NCBI GenBank assembly: GCA_903839085.1
Contig: CAIMBE010000112.1
Location: 1-33,343, forward strand
DNA from: an uncultured beta proteobacterium
Lineage (GTDB): Bacteria; Pseudomonadota; Gammaproteobacteria; Burkholderiales; Burkholderiaceae_C
DNA length: 33,343 nt
Reading direction: 5' to 3'
Under the pieces are notes generated by a model. That model did no database searches. It was not told where the DNA came from and saw nothing but the letters and a program-made list of their open reading frames with translations. Of the stretch, positions 16,863 through 25,493 are shown piece after piece. Position numbers and translations under genes: made by a program. Numbering within the stretch: position 1 is the stretch's first letter; each line of letters opens with the position of its first letter.

Positions 16863-17516
16863 TCAAAATCGGAACGCCGAGGGCGCCGGAAAATTCAGCA
16901 GCTTGGGTGCTGAACTGTCCCACGGCTGGCGGGTATTGAATTCGGTCTCGCTGACGCGGTTGATGATGGTCGCGCGCATCACCGGTTCCTGGCCGACGAT
17001 GGCCAGCAGGCGCCCGCCGACCTTGAGCTGCGCGAGCAGGTTCTGCGGCGCTTCAGGGACGCAGCCGCCAAGCACGATGACATCGAAGGGGCCCTCCGCA
17101 GCGGCCCCGACCGAAGCGTCGAACTGGCGCACTTCGGCATTGTGGATGCCCGCCCTTTGCAGGTTGCTGCGCGCCATGCCGGCGAGCTCCGGATCGATCT
17201 CGAGCGCGATGACGCGCTGCGCCTGGTGCGCCAGCAGGGCGGTCAGGTAGCCCGAGCCGGCGCCGACTTCGAGCACCTTCTCATGCTTTTGAACCGCGGC
17301 GTCCTGCAGCAGCCGCGCCTCGACGCGCGGCGCCAGCATGCACTGGCCGCGGCCGATCGGGATCTCCATGTCGGCAAAGGCCAGCGCCTTGTGCGCCAGC
17401 GGGACGAAGTCTTCGCGTTTGACCACCGACAGAAGGTGCAGCACCTGGTCGTCCAGAACATTCCAGGGACGAATCTGTTGTTCGATCATGTTGAAGCGCG
17501 CTTGCTCGAAATTCAT
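16863..17516 (-). CDS. Protein-L-isoaspartate O-methyltransferase family protein
   Basis: A 217-residue SAM-dependent methyltransferase of the PCMT family. The SAM-binding motif I is VLEVGAGSGYLTALLA (about 78-93). The upstream PCMT-like region reads EIPIGRGQCMLAPRVEARLL, where true Pcm enzymes usually have ALPIGxGQTISQP, so the key TISQP residues differ. Motif II is PFDVIVLGG and the late region is GGRLLAIVG. It starts at the ATG at 17516 with GGAG about 8 bp before. It is placed between the RND permease (41 bp) and tolC (19 bp). Classical Pcm repairs isoaspartyl residues in aged proteins. The changed substrate region leaves the true substrate open. Confidence 0.85.
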   Translation of the reverse strand: MNFEQARFNMIEQQIRPWNVLDDQVLHLLSVVKREDFVPLAHKALAFADMEIPIGRGQCMLAPRVEARLLQDAAVQKHEKVLEVGAGSGYLTALLAHQAQRVIALEIDPELAGMARSNLQRAGIHNAEVRQFDASVGAAAEGPFDVIVLGGCVPEAPQNLLAQLKVGGRLLAIVGQEPVMRATIINRVSETEFNTRQPWDSSAPKLLNFPAPSAFRF

Positions 17517-17557
17517 TTTGGTACTCCAGGGGGTATGTTAACCGATTCTTCAAAATT

Positions 17558-20500
17558 TTACCCGCTGGCGCCGCCTTTGCCGCCCCAGCGCCGGCGCAGC
17601 CATTGCGCCAGATCATCCAGATAGCAGTAGACCACCGGCACCACGACCAAAGTCAGCAGCGATGAGGTGATGACGCCGCCGATCACCGCCTGGCCCATCG
17701 GGGCGCGCTGCTCCGAGCCCTCGCTCAGCGCGAGGGCCAGCGGCAGCATGCCAAAAATCATGGCCAGCGTGGTCATCAGGATCGGGCGCAGCCGCACCTT
17801 GGCCGCCATCATCAGGGCCTCGCTGCGCTCCATGCCGTCCTCGCGCGCGCGGATCGCAAAGTCCACCAGCAAAATCGCATTCTTGGTCACCAGGCCCATC
17901 AGCATCACGATGCCGATGATGGAGAACATGGAGAGCGTGGAGCCGAACATCAGCAGCGCCAGCACGACGCCGATCAGGGTCAGCGGCAGCGCGGTCATCA
18001 GCGCCAGCGGCTGGAAGAAGCTCTTGAACTGGCTGGCCAGAATCATGTAGATGAAGACAATCGCGAGCATCAGGGCGGAGATCGCGTAGTCGAAGGATTC
18101 CGCCATGTTCTTGGTCGAGCCCCCCATCTGGTAGCGGTAGCCGGGCGCAAAGCGGATGCTCTGCAGCGCCGCCTTGATGTCGTCGGAGACCTCGCCGACC
18201 GAGCGCTGGTAGACATTGGTGCTGATGGCCACCTCGCGCGTCATGTCGCGCCGGTTGATCTGGTTCGCTCCGGTCGACTCCAGCACCGTCGCGATCTGGT
18301 TCAGGCGCACGATGCGCGCGCTGCCGTCGGCGTTGGCGCCCAGCGTGAACGGCAGGTGTTGCAGGTCATCGGGGTTGTTGCGGGCGTCGGGCGCCAGGCG
18401 CACGTTGACGTCATAGGTCTGGTCGTCCGGCGCGCGCCAGTTGCCCACCGTCTGGCCGGCAATGAGGGTGCGCAGGGCGCTGGCAATCTGTCCGATGCCC
18501 AGGCCCAGGTCGGAGGCGGCATCGCGCCGCACAAGCACGGCCAGCGTCGGCTTGTTCGGCTTCGCGCTGGAGTCCAGATCGACCAGGCCCGCGATCGGGC
18601 GGATCTTGTTCATCACCAGTTGCGTGATGCGCTCGAGTTCAGCCAGGTCCTGGCCCTGCAGCGAGAACTCGATCTGCTTTTGGCCGCCCACCGGATCCAT
18701 CAGGCCGACGTGCGTGACCGTGATGCCGCTGACCTGCTTGAGCCGCTGGCGCAGCTCAGAGGACAGCTCGTCGACGCTGCGCTGGCGATCCTTGCGGTCG
18801 ATCAGTCGGATATAGAAGCTGGCGTAGCTCTTGCCTGCGGCGCTGCCGGTGTTGATGGTCGCCAGCGAGTAGTGGACCTCGGGGTAGCCGCGCAGGATGC
18901 CTTCAACCTGCTTGACCTTGCCTTCGGTCACTTCGATCGACGAGCCCATCGGTGTGTAGAAGTTGAGCCAGGTCTCGGAAAAATCGGCCGACGGCACAAA
19001 TTCGGTGCCCAGCAGCGGCACCATGAAGACGCTGGTGACAAAGATCAGCACGGCCGCGAACAGGGTCTTGAGCTTGTGCACCAGCGCCCAGCGCAGGATG
19101 CCCTGGTAGAGGTCGATCAGCACGTCGGTTGCATGGTCGAACCAGCCGGTGACGCGGCCGATCGTCCTGTCGTAGAGCGTGACCGGCGGCCCGCGCCGGC
19201 CGTGCGCCTCGATGCTCGGGTCATGCCAGACGCTTGAGAGCATGGGGTCGAGCGTGAAGCTGACAAACATGGAGATCAGCACGGCGGCCACGATGGTCAG
19301 GCCGAACTCGTGGAAGAACTTGCCGATGATGCCGCCCATGAAGCCGATCGGCATGAACACCGCCACGATCGACAGCGTGGTGGCCAGCACCGCCAGGCCG
19401 ATCTCCTGCGTGCCGTCGAGCGAGGCCTGGTACGGCGTCTTGCCCATCTGCACATGGCGCACGATGTTCTCGCGCACCACGATCGCGTCGTCGATCAGCA
19501 GGCCGACGCACAGGCTCAGCGCCATCAGCGTGATCATGTTGACGGTGAAGCCGAACAGGTTCATGAACAGGAAGGTGCCGATCAGCGCGATCGGCAGCGT
19601 CAGTCCGGTGATGACGGTGGAGCGCCAGGAATTGAGAAACAGGAACACGATCAGGATCGTCAGCAGCGCGCCTTCGAGCAGGGTTTCGCGCACGTTCTCG
19701 ACCGCCACCCGGATCTGGCGCGAGCCGTCGTAGACCGGCTCCAGGCGCACCCCCGGCGGCAGTTCGGCCTTCATCGCGGCGACCGTCTTCTGCAGCCCGT
19801 CGATCACGCCGATCGTGTTCTCGTCCTGCGCCTTCTGCACGCTCAGCAGCAGGGTGCGCTGGCCGTTGTAGAGCGCCAGGCTGTCGGTCTCCTGGGCGCC
19901 GTCGACGACGGTGGCGATTTGACCGATGCGCACGGGCGCGCCGGCCTTGCGCGCGACGATGATTCGGGTGAAATCTTCGGGTCGCTGCATGCGGGCTTCG
20001 ATCTTGACCACGCGCTCCTGTTCCAGCGACCGGATCGCGCCCATCGGCAGGTCCTGGTTTTCATAATTCACCGCCGCCACGACCTGCTCCGGCGTCACGC
20101 CAAAGGCCTCCATCGCCTGCGGCCGCAGGTAGATGTTGATCTCGCGCTTGGTGCCGCCGACCACCGTCACCGAGCCCACGCCGCGCACATTCTCAAGCCG
20201 CTTTCGGAGGGTCTGGTCGGCCCAGTTGGTCAGCTCGACGTCGGACATGGATTTGCCGGCGGTGCCCGCCGCTCTGTTGTTCGCCGCGCCGGACCGCTCC
20301 AGGCAGGCACGCGCCCCCTCGGGGGGCAGCGCCGCACATGAAATGGCGAGCGTGGGGGCGACATCCGCCAGTACGGCGAGCGACCATACCGCCTTGCTGG
20401 CGGGGTCGAAGCGCAGCACGCGCGGCTCCTTGACCTCGGTGCGCAGGGTGGGGCGCACGATGGCCACCTTCTCGCGCACATCGTCAGCCGCCTTGCGCCC

Positions 20501-20800
20501 GTTGATGTGCAACTGGAATTCGATGATCACCACCGACATGCCCTCGTAGCTGCGCGAGGTCAGCGCGTTGATGCCGGCGATCGAGTTCACCCCTTCCTCG
20601 ATCTTCTTGGTGATTTCGCTTTCCACAATTTCCGGCGAAGCGCCCGGGTACTCGGCTGTGACCACCACCACCGGAAAGTCGACATTGGGGAACTGGTCGA
20701 CCTGCAGGCGCTGGTAGGAAAACAGGCCCAGCACGACGATGGCCAGCATGACCATGGTCGCGAAGACCGGGTTCTTGAGACTGACGCGCGTGAACCACAT
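17558..20800 (-). CDS. RND multidrug efflux permease (AcrB/HAE1 type)
   Basis: A 1080-residue inner-membrane pump driven by proton entry. The start MWFTRVSLKNPVFATMVMLAI and the early periplasmic segment (QVDQFPNVDFPVVVVTAEYPGA, split by family norms at about 33-55) are standard. TM4 carries the paired aspartates in VGLLIDDAIVVRENI, and TM10 carries the lysine in GLVTKNAILLVDFA. There are twelve membrane segments and two large periplasmic loops. It is about 30-40 residues longer than usual. The excess lies at about 145-187, between SLAVLAD and DVELTNW, where an in-frame dispersed repeat (20291-20359) is read on its reverse strand. It begins 3 bp after the adaptor stop. The pump may still work, because the insertion is in the periplasmic porter domain and breaks no core motif. 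Confidence 0.94.
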   Translation of the reverse strand: MWFTRVSLKNPVFATMVMLAIVVLGLFSYQRLQVDQFPNVDFPVVVVTAEYPGASPEIVESEITKKIEEGVNSIAGINALTSRSYEGMSVVIIEFQLHINGRKAADDVREKVAIVRPTLRTEVKEPRVLRFDPASKAVWSLAVLADVAPTLAISCAALPPEGARACLERSGAANNRAAGTAGKSMSDVELTNWADQTLRKRLENVRGVGSVTVVGGTKREINIYLRPQAMEAFGVTPEQVVAAVNYENQDLPMGAIRSLEQERVVKIEARMQRPEDFTRIIVARKAGAPVRIGQIATVVDGAQETDSLALYNGQRTLLLSVQKAQDENTIGVIDGLQKTVAAMKAELPPGVRLEPVYDGSRQIRVAVENVRETLLEGALLTILIVFLFLNSWRSTVITGLTLPIALIGTFLFMNLFGFTVNMITLMALSLCVGLLIDDAIVVRENIVRHVQMGKTPYQASLDGTQEIGLAVLATTLSIVAVFMPIGFMGGIIGKFFHEFGLTIVAAVLISMFVSFTLDPMLSSVWHDPSIEAHGRRGPPVTLYDRTIGRVTGWFDHATDVLIDLYQGILRWALVHKLKTLFAAVLIFVTSVFMVPLLGTEFVPSADFSETWLNFYTPMGSSIEVTEGKVKQVEGILRGYPEVHYSLATINTGSAAGKSYASFYIRLIDRKDRQRSVDELSSELRQRLKQVSGITVTHVGLMDPVGGQKQIEFSLQGQDLAELERITQLVMNKIRPIAGLVDLDSSAKPNKPTLAVLVRRDAASDLGLGIGQIASALRTLIAGQTVGNWRAPDDQTYDVNVRLAPDARNNPDDLQHLPFTLGANADGSARIVRLNQIATVLESTGANQINRRDMTREVAISTNVYQRSVGEVSDDIKAALQSIRFAPGYRYQMGGSTKNMAESFDYAISALMLAIVFIYMILASQFKSFFQPLALMTALPLTLIGVVLALLMFGSTLSMFSIIGIVMLMGLVTKNAILLVDFAIRAREDGMERSEALMMAAKVRLRPILMTTLAMIFGMLPLALALSEGSEQRAPMGQAVIGGVITSSLLTLVVVPVVYCYLDDLAQWLRRRWGGKGGASG
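20291..20359 (+). repeat. GC-rich dispersed repeat inserted in frame in the RND permease gene
   Basis: A 69-bp relative of 12704-12771, written on the plus strand while the gene is on the minus strand, so the repeat is translated antisense relative to manB. It encodes roughly residues 147-170 (ALPPEGARACLERSG region). The flanking 50 or so bases are also extra relative to related permeases. The frame stays open in both orientations of the repeat. Confidence 0.83.
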
Positions 20801-20803
20801 GGT

Positions 20804-21952
20804 CTATTTGCCGGGCGCGGCCGGGGCGCTGGCGGCGATCAGCCTGAATGCCGTGCCGTCGCGCAGGGCGCCGACACTGCCAGCCACCAGTTGCGCGTTT
20901 TCCGGCACGCCCGTGAGCGCCACCATGGTTTGCCCCTCGACCTCGCCGCGCGCGCCAAGCGCCACTGTCTGGTGGCGCACCTGCGGGCCGCTGAGCAGTT
21001 GCACGTAAGCCTGCGGCTTGTCGGTGCGCACGGCGCTCAGGGGCACCGCCAGCGCCTTCAACTGGCCGGTGCCCAGTGTTCCCTGGGCAAACAGGCCCTG
21101 GCGCAGACCCGGCGCAGACTCCACCGCCAGGTAGGCGACCACCGCGCGGCTGCCGGCCACTGCGCTCGGGTTGATGCGCACCACGCGCGCAGTCACCGGC
21201 TTGGCGGAACCCTCGATCTGCAGCACAGCGCCTTGACCCAGGCGCAGGTCCATCGACTCGGTGGCGCTCAGGCTGGCTTCGAGCTCGAGCCGGCTCAGAT
21301 CGACGATCTCCACAATCCGCGCTTCCGGCGCGACCCGTTCGCCCGGCTGAACCAGCCGCTGCGAGACCAGGCCGCCCAGTGGTGCGCGCAGCACCGTGTC
21401 GTCGAGCGCCTTGGCGGCGACCTCGGCGCCGGCCTGGGCGGCACGAAAGCTGGCCTCTGCGGCGGCCAGGCTGGCCATCGAGGTATCGAGCGCGGTCCTG
21501 GAGATGAAACCCTGATTCACGAGCGAGGTGTTGTTGTCAAAGGCGCGCCGGGCGATGTCGACCTGGGCCCTGGCCGACTCGGCCAGTTGCTGCGCCTGGC
21601 GCAGGCGCGACTGGTATTCGCCGGGGTCGACCCGCGCGATGATCTGGCCCGCCTTCACCGTGTCGCCCTCGCGCAGCGTCAGGTCCTGCAATTCGCCCGC
21701 CACGCGGGCCTTGACGATGGCCGAATTGGCCGCCTTCAGCGCACCCGAAATCGGCAACCCGAGCGCGAGGTCGCGGCGCTTGACCAGCACCAGGTCGGCG
21801 CTGCCGAGTTCGACCACGGTCTGGGCCTGGCCCGAGGCCAGCCTGGCCACGCTCTCCTGTTGCGTTTTTCGACCCGACAGGGCGCGCAGCACGGCGCCGG
21901 CGAGCAAGGCCAGGGCCAGGGCGACGAGCGCCCATTTCAACCATCGTTTCAT
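20804..21952 (-). CDS. RND efflux periplasmic adaptor (membrane fusion protein)
   Basis: A 382-residue AcrA/MexA-type adaptor that links the permease to TolC. Its N-terminal anchor is at about 4-24 with no lipobox cysteine, so it is held by an uncleaved or signal-like segment. It has two lipoyl halves (VKARVAGELQDLTLREGDTV about 80-99 and RAPLGGLVSQRLVQPGERV about 189-207). A helical hairpin (about 110-180) lies between them and β-barrel domains follow. The ATG at 21952 overlaps the tetR stop as ATGA. The frame reaches further upstream to 22000, but those codons belong to tetR read out of frame. The permease follows after 3 bp. Confidence 0.93.
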   Translation of the reverse strand: MKRWLKWALVALALALLAGAVLRALSGRKTQQESVARLASGQAQTVVELGSADLVLVKRRDLALGLPISGALKAANSAIVKARVAGELQDLTLREGDTVKAGQIIARVDPGEYQSRLRQAQQLAESARAQVDIARRAFDNNTSLVNQGFISRTALDTSMASLAAAEASFRAAQAGAEVAAKALDDTVLRAPLGGLVSQRLVQPGERVAPEARIVEIVDLSRLELEASLSATESMDLRLGQGAVLQIEGSAKPVTARVVRINPSAVAGSRAVVAYLAVESAPGLRQGLFAQGTLGTGQLKALAVPLSAVRTDKPQAYVQLLSGPQVRHQTVALGARGEVEGQTMVALTGVPENAQLVAGSVGALRDGTAFRLIAASAPAAPGK

Positions 21953-22653
21953 AGGGCTGTTTTTCCTTTGTTCGTCGTGGCGCGCACGGGTCGCACGCAC
22001 AGGCCGGCAAGAATGATCTGAAGCTGGCTTGCCAGGTAGTCTTCGGGCACCAGTTCGGTTGCCTGCGCCGGGTCATAGCAGGCGTTGTTGGCGTGCACCA
22101 GAAGTTGCAGGAAGATCATCGGCGCAAGCACCGCGAAGACCGCATACTTCATGTCGAGCGGCGCAAATTCGCCGCGGTCGATGCCACGCTGAAGGATGCG
22201 ACCAATCAGCAGGTGGGCCGGCTGGATCACCTCCTGCTGGTAGAACCGGGCCAGTTCCGGGAAATTCTTGCCTTCACCCAGCATCAGCTTGGTGATGCCT
22301 GACACCTTGGCGCTGCCCTGGCGTTGCCACCACAGCGCCATGCAGTAGCGCAGCATGTCGGGGGTGCTGCCTTCAAAGGCGTTGAATTCCGCGTTCCATT
22401 GCGAAAAACGTCCTGAAATGTTTTCCCGCACGACCGCCTTGAACAGTTCTTCCTTGCTCGAAAAATACAGGAACAGCGTGCCCTTGGAAACGCCGGCGCG
22501 GCGTGCCACTTCCTCGACGCGGGTCGCGGCAAAGCCCTTTTCGACGAACAGGTCGAGGGCCGCTGCCAGCAGTTCACCCGGACGCGCGTCCTTGCGCCGC
22601 TCGTGCCGGGTGGCAGGCGGACGGCTCGGAGACGGGGGTTTGGCGGGCGGCAT
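21949..22653 (-). CDS. TetR-family repressor of the efflux operon
   Basis: A 234-residue regulator. The DNA-binding domain covers about residues 20-80, with VEEVARRAGVSKGTLFLYFSSKEELFKAV as the HTH and following helix (split positions about 46-74). The ligand domain fills the remainder and resembles the TetR_C_33-type domains of efflux regulators. I start it at the ATG at 22653; the frame is open to 22809 but that extension crosses the promoter and operator. A Pro/Arg-rich basic tail (1-20) precedes the HTH. It overlaps the adaptor gene by 4 bp and sits first in the operon, so it most likely represses its own promoter and is released by a pump substrate. Confidence 0.92.
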   Translation of the reverse strand: MPPAKPPSPSRPPATRHERRKDARPGELLAAALDLFVEKGFAATRVEEVARRAGVSKGTLFLYFSSKEELFKAVVRENISGRFSQWNAEFNAFEGSTPDMLRYCMALWWQRQGSAKVSGITKLMLGEGKNFPELARFYQQEVIQPAHLLIGRILQRGIDRGEFAPLDMKYAVFAVLAPMIFLQLLVHANNACYDPAQATELVPEDYLASQLQIILAGLCVRPVRATTNKGKTAL

Positions 22654-22657
22654 GACG

Positions 22658-22679
22658 TTAATGACTAGTTGGTTATTAA
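22658..22679. promoter_or_regulatory. Probable TetR operator
   Basis: A 22-bp imperfect palindrome, TTAATGACTAG / TTGGTTATTAA, with 8 of 11 positions symmetric. It overlaps the end of the -10 box and the predicted transcription start, and ends 5 bp before the tetR ATG. Binding here would block initiation, as is normal for TetR-type autoregulation. Confidence 0.6.
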
Positions 22680-22706
22680 TGTAACTTCGAGTGCCCGGGC
22701 TGTCAA
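22678..22706 (-). promoter_or_regulatory. Sigma-70-type promoter of the tetR-efflux operon
   Basis: On the minus strand a perfect TTGACA (22706-22701) is followed by exactly 17 bp and TACATT (22683-22678). Transcription should begin near 22671, giving a leader of about 18 bases before the tetR ATG. This is the best-formed promoter in the window. Confidence 0.7.
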
Positions 22707-22829
22707 TCTGCGGGCGCGCGCGACCACGGTAAATTTGAGCAAAGATGGCGCCTCGCGCCCGACCCCTGCTGATGGCGCACAAGAATGCGAAAATCGGCCC
22801 TGGCATCAATTTCGCACAGGAGAGACCGG

Positions 22830-23372
22830 ATGAGCACTGGCTTGCAAACCATCACCCTCGGGGGTGGCTGTTTCTGGTGCACCGAAGCCGTCTTTGTCGG
22901 TGTCAAGGGCGTCGAGGACGTTGAAAGCGGCTATTGCAACGGGCATGTTGTGCGGCCCGACTACCAGCAGGTCTGCAGCGGCGGCAGCGGTCACAACGAG
23001 GTCGTGAAACTGCAGTTCGATCCGCGCCAGATCAGCCTGCGCGAAATTCTGGAGATCTTCTTTCTGGTGCACGACCCGACCACGCTGAACCGCCAGGGGC
23101 ATGACATGGGCACCCAGTACCGCAGCGGCATCTATTTCTCCACGCCAGAGCAGCAGTTGGTGGCCAATGAGCTGATCGCGGAAATGTCGGGCGAGGGCGT
23201 CTACGCCAGCCCGATCGTGACCGAAGTCGCGCCGCTGGCCAATTACTGGGCGGCCGAGGATTACCATCAGGACTATTTTGCAAAGAACCCTTACCAGGGC
23301 TACTGCATGGCGGTGGCCGCGCCCAAGGTGGCCAAATTCCGGAAAACCTATGCGCGGCTGGCGCGCAACTGA
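22830..23372 (+). CDS. msrA: Peptide-methionine (S)-S-oxide reductase
   Basis: It repairs oxidised methionine (S form) in proteins, using a cysteine thiol. The 180-residue protein has the GGGCFWCTEAVF active site with Cys14. It also has YCNGHVVRPDYQQVCSG, the catalytic-site region GSGHNEVV, and HDPTTLNRQGHDMGTQYRSG. The usual GRTGHAE reads GGSGHNE. The ATG at 22830 is preceded by AGGAGA at 7 bp, which decides it over the longer frame from 22785. Its stop directly abuts the GTG of the response regulator, suggesting one transcript. Confidence 0.96.
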   Translation: MSTGLQTITLGGGCFWCTEAVFVGVKGVEDVESGYCNGHVVRPDYQQVCSGGSGHNEVVKLQFDPRQISLREILEIFFLVHDPTTLNRQGHDMGTQYRSGIYFSTPEQQLVANELIAEMSGEGVYASPIVTEVAPLANYWAAEDYHQDYFAKNPYQGYCMAVAAPKVAKFRKTYARLARN

Positions 23373-23828
23373 GTGAGCGCATCGATCGTGACAACAGATT
23401 CATCATGGCCTGCCCCGGGCCCGGCGGCGCCCGCGCGCGTTTTGCTGGTCGAGGACAACGCCGACCATCAGCGCCTGATCGAACTCCTGTTGGCACGGCT
23501 CGGCGTCTCTGTCATCAAGGCCAACAACGGGCAGGAGGGCTTCGAGATCATCCTGGCGGGCGAGGCGGTGGCGCTGATCCTGATGGACCTGCACATGCCG
23601 CGCTTTGACGGCTATGAGGCGGCCCTGCAGATACGCCAGTGGGAGAGCAAGAACGCCCAAGCGCGCCACACCATCATCGCCCTGACGGCCGACGCCCATG
23701 AGGACGTTCACCCGCGCTGCCTGGCCGTAGGCATGGACGACGTGCTGGGCAAACCGGTGTCGCTCGAGCGCCTCAAGGCGCTGCTGGCCAGGTGGTTGCC
23801 GGCGGCGCCGCCCGGACCGCCTTCGTGA
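23373..23828 (+). CDS. Single-domain response regulator (CheY-like receiver)
   Basis: A 151-residue stand-alone receiver domain. The acidic pair is E27/D28 (LLVEDNADHQ), the phosphoacceptor is D72 (LILMDLHMPRFDG), the switch threonine is T105 (ALTADAHE) and the conserved lysine is K127 (LGKPVS). There is no output domain. The start is a GTG directly after the msrA stop; a second GTG at 23388 is possible, and both give only a disordered N-terminal tail. The stop overlaps the carrier gene as GTGA. The DLHMPxxDG and CxxxGMDDxLxKP patterns resemble receivers attached to hybrid kinases, so it may relay phosphate in a phosphorelay. No kinase is nearby. Confidence 0.88.
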   Translation: MSASIVTTDSSWPAPGPAAPARVLLVEDNADHQRLIELLLARLGVSVIKANNGQEGFEIILAGEAVALILMDLHMPRFDGYEAALQIRQWESKNAQARHTIIALTADAHEDVHPRCLAVGMDDVLGKPVSLERLKALLARWLPAAPPGPPS

Positions 23829-24766
23829 CCAGCCCGGTTGTCTCTTCGCTGCTGCCGGTGGTGCTGCTGATCGGCATCGGCTATGTCGCCGGCCGTGCCG
23901 GCTGGATCCGCTCCGAGGCGACCCGGGATCTGTCGAACCTGGTCTTCATGGTGCTGACCCCGGCGCTGCTGTTTCGCACTATGAGCACGGTGCACGTGGA
24001 GCAACTCGACTTCAAACCGGTGGCGATGTATTTTGTCGCCGCCGCGCTGCTGTTTGCGGCGATCCTGCTCTGGCAGGGCATCACGCGCCGCTCGGCCGTG
24101 CTGGCGCTGGCAGCCACCTTCAGCAACACCGTGATGATCGGCGTTCCGCTGGTCGGCCTGGCCTATGGCCAGGCCGGGCTGGTGATGCTGTTCACGCTGA
24201 TCTCGGTGCATGCGCTGGTGCTGCTGACGCTGGCCACCGTGGTGCTGGAACTGGCGGTGGCGCGCGAGGCGGCCGCGACCCGGGGGGATCAGCACATGAT
24301 GCTGACGGTCCTGGGCGCGGTGCGCAACGGCATCATTCACCCGGTGCCGCTGCCGATCATCCTTGGCCTGCTGTTCGCGCAGACCGGGCTGACGCTGACG
24401 CCGCTGCTCGACAAGCCGCTGCTGCTGCTGAGCAACGCGTTCGGTCCGATCGCGCTGCTGCTGGTCGGCGTCACGCTGACGCATGTGCGGGTCGGCCAGC
24501 ACCTCAGGGGCGCCATCGGACTGGCGCTGATCAAGAACCTGGCCTTCCCGGCGCTGGTGGCGGGCCTGAGCTGGTCGCTTGGCCTGAGCGGCCTGTCGCT
24601 CTCGGTGATGATCGTGGCGGCCTCGATGCCGATCGGCGCCAATGTGTTCCTGTTCTCGCAGCGCTACCAGGTGGCGCAGGAACTGGTGACCGCCAGTGTG
24701 GCGGTGTCGACCGCGCTGGCCCTGCTCACGGTGTCGCTGGTGATGGGGCTGCTGGGCGCGGTTTGA
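23825..24766 (+). CDS. AEC-family (auxin efflux carrier-like) transporter
   Basis: A 313-residue inner-membrane protein with about ten hydrophobic segments in two inverted halves. Typical AEC features are the first segment LLPVVLLIGIGYVAGR, the half-helix-breaking FSNTVMIGVPLVGLAYG, and the C-terminal ASMPIGANVFLFSQRY. The GTG at 23825 overlaps the response-regulator stop; the frame is open further upstream, but that is the regulator gene out of frame. Bacterial AEC carriers move dicarboxylates such as malate or malonate. The substrate here is not known. It ends 12 bp from the convergent pdxH. Confidence 0.88.
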   Translation: MTSPVVSSLLPVVLLIGIGYVAGRAGWIRSEATRDLSNLVFMVLTPALLFRTMSTVHVEQLDFKPVAMYFVAAALLFAAILLWQGITRRSAVLALAATFSNTVMIGVPLVGLAYGQAGLVMLFTLISVHALVLLTLATVVLELAVAREAAATRGDQHMMLTVLGAVRNGIIHPVPLPIILGLLFAQTGLTLTPLLDKPLLLLSNAFGPIALLLVGVTLTHVRVGQHLRGAIGLALIKNLAFPALVAGLSWSLGLSGLSLSVMIVAASMPIGANVFLFSQRYQVAQELVTASVAVSTALALLTVSLVMGLLGAV

Positions 24767-24778
24767 GGCCGGCGCGGT

Positions 24779-25438
24779 TCAGGGCGCCAGCCGCTCCCTG
24801 ATCCAGACCGGCGGCGCGTCGACGGCGTTGGCGGGCGGGCTCAGGGTATAGCGCAAGCGGTCGTGCAAGCGGCTCTTGCGGCCCTGCCAGAACTGCCAGT
24901 GGTCGGGCTGCAGGCGGTAGCCGCCCCAGTGCGGCGGTCGCGGCGGCTGCAGCAGAAATTTGGCGCCGAAGCGGGCCGCGTTGGCGAGCAGCACGCTGCG
25001 CCCGCTGATGACCTGGCTTTGGGGCGAGGCCCAGGCGCCAATGCGCGAGTCGAGCGGCCGGCTTTGAAAATAGGCGTCGCTCTCCGAGTCGCTGAGCTTG
25101 TGCACCCGGCCCTCGATGCGCACCACGCGCTCGAGCTCGACCCAGTGAAACTGCAGGGCGGCGAAGGGGTTGCCCGCCAGTTCCTGGCCTTTGCGGCTTT
25201 CATAGTTGGTGAACCAGCTGAGGCCGCGCTCGTCATAGCCCTTGATCAGAACGACGCGCGTCGAGGGGCGCAGATTGCCGGCGACGGTGGCCAGCGTCAT
25301 GGCATTGGGCTCGGGTATTTCGGCGGCGATGGCTTCCTGCAGCCACTGCTCGAACTGCTGCAGCGGGTCGGCGTGCGACGCGTCTTCACTGAGTTCGGCC
25401 CGCTCATAGCTTTTGCGGAGGTCGGCGAGAGAGGTCAT
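24779..25438 (-). CDS. pdxH: Pyridoxine/pyridoxamine 5'-phosphate oxidase
   Basis: FMN-dependent oxidase that makes pyridoxal 5'-phosphate, the last step of vitamin B6 synthesis and salvage. The 219-residue protein matches the family length. FMN contacts include [19 protein letters not shown] (about 59-77) and the QFHW segment. The substrate region and C-terminus show [22 protein letters not shown] and the terminal RERLAP. The start is the ATG at 25438 ([12 protein letters not shown]); the longer frame to 25510 has no family match and crosses the edd promoter region. It is divergent from edd with an 86-bp gap. Confidence 0.96.
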   Translation of the reverse strand: MTSLADLRKSYERAELSEDASHADPLQQFEQWLQEAIAAEIPEPNAMTLATVAGNLRPSTRVVLIKGYDERGLSWFTNYESRKGQELAGNPFAALQFHWVELERVVRIEGRVHKLSDSESDAYFQSRPLDSRIGAWASPQSQVISGRSVLLANAARFGAKFLLQPPRPPHWGGYRLQPDHWQFWQGRKSRLHDRLRYTLSPPANAVDAPPVWIRERLAP

Positions 25439-25493
25439 GCGCTCAGTATAGGCAGATCCGGCGTTGCTCGGCCGTTCCGCGGTACCATCGGGC

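Noticed and set aside
17558-20800. RND permease as a pseudogene because of the repeat insertion
   Set aside because: The frame is intact from start to stop, and the proton-relay and membrane motifs are all present.
20507-22021. 504-codon plus-strand frame across the adaptor and permease genes
   Set aside because: It crosses two convincing genes on the other strand and has no domain of its own.
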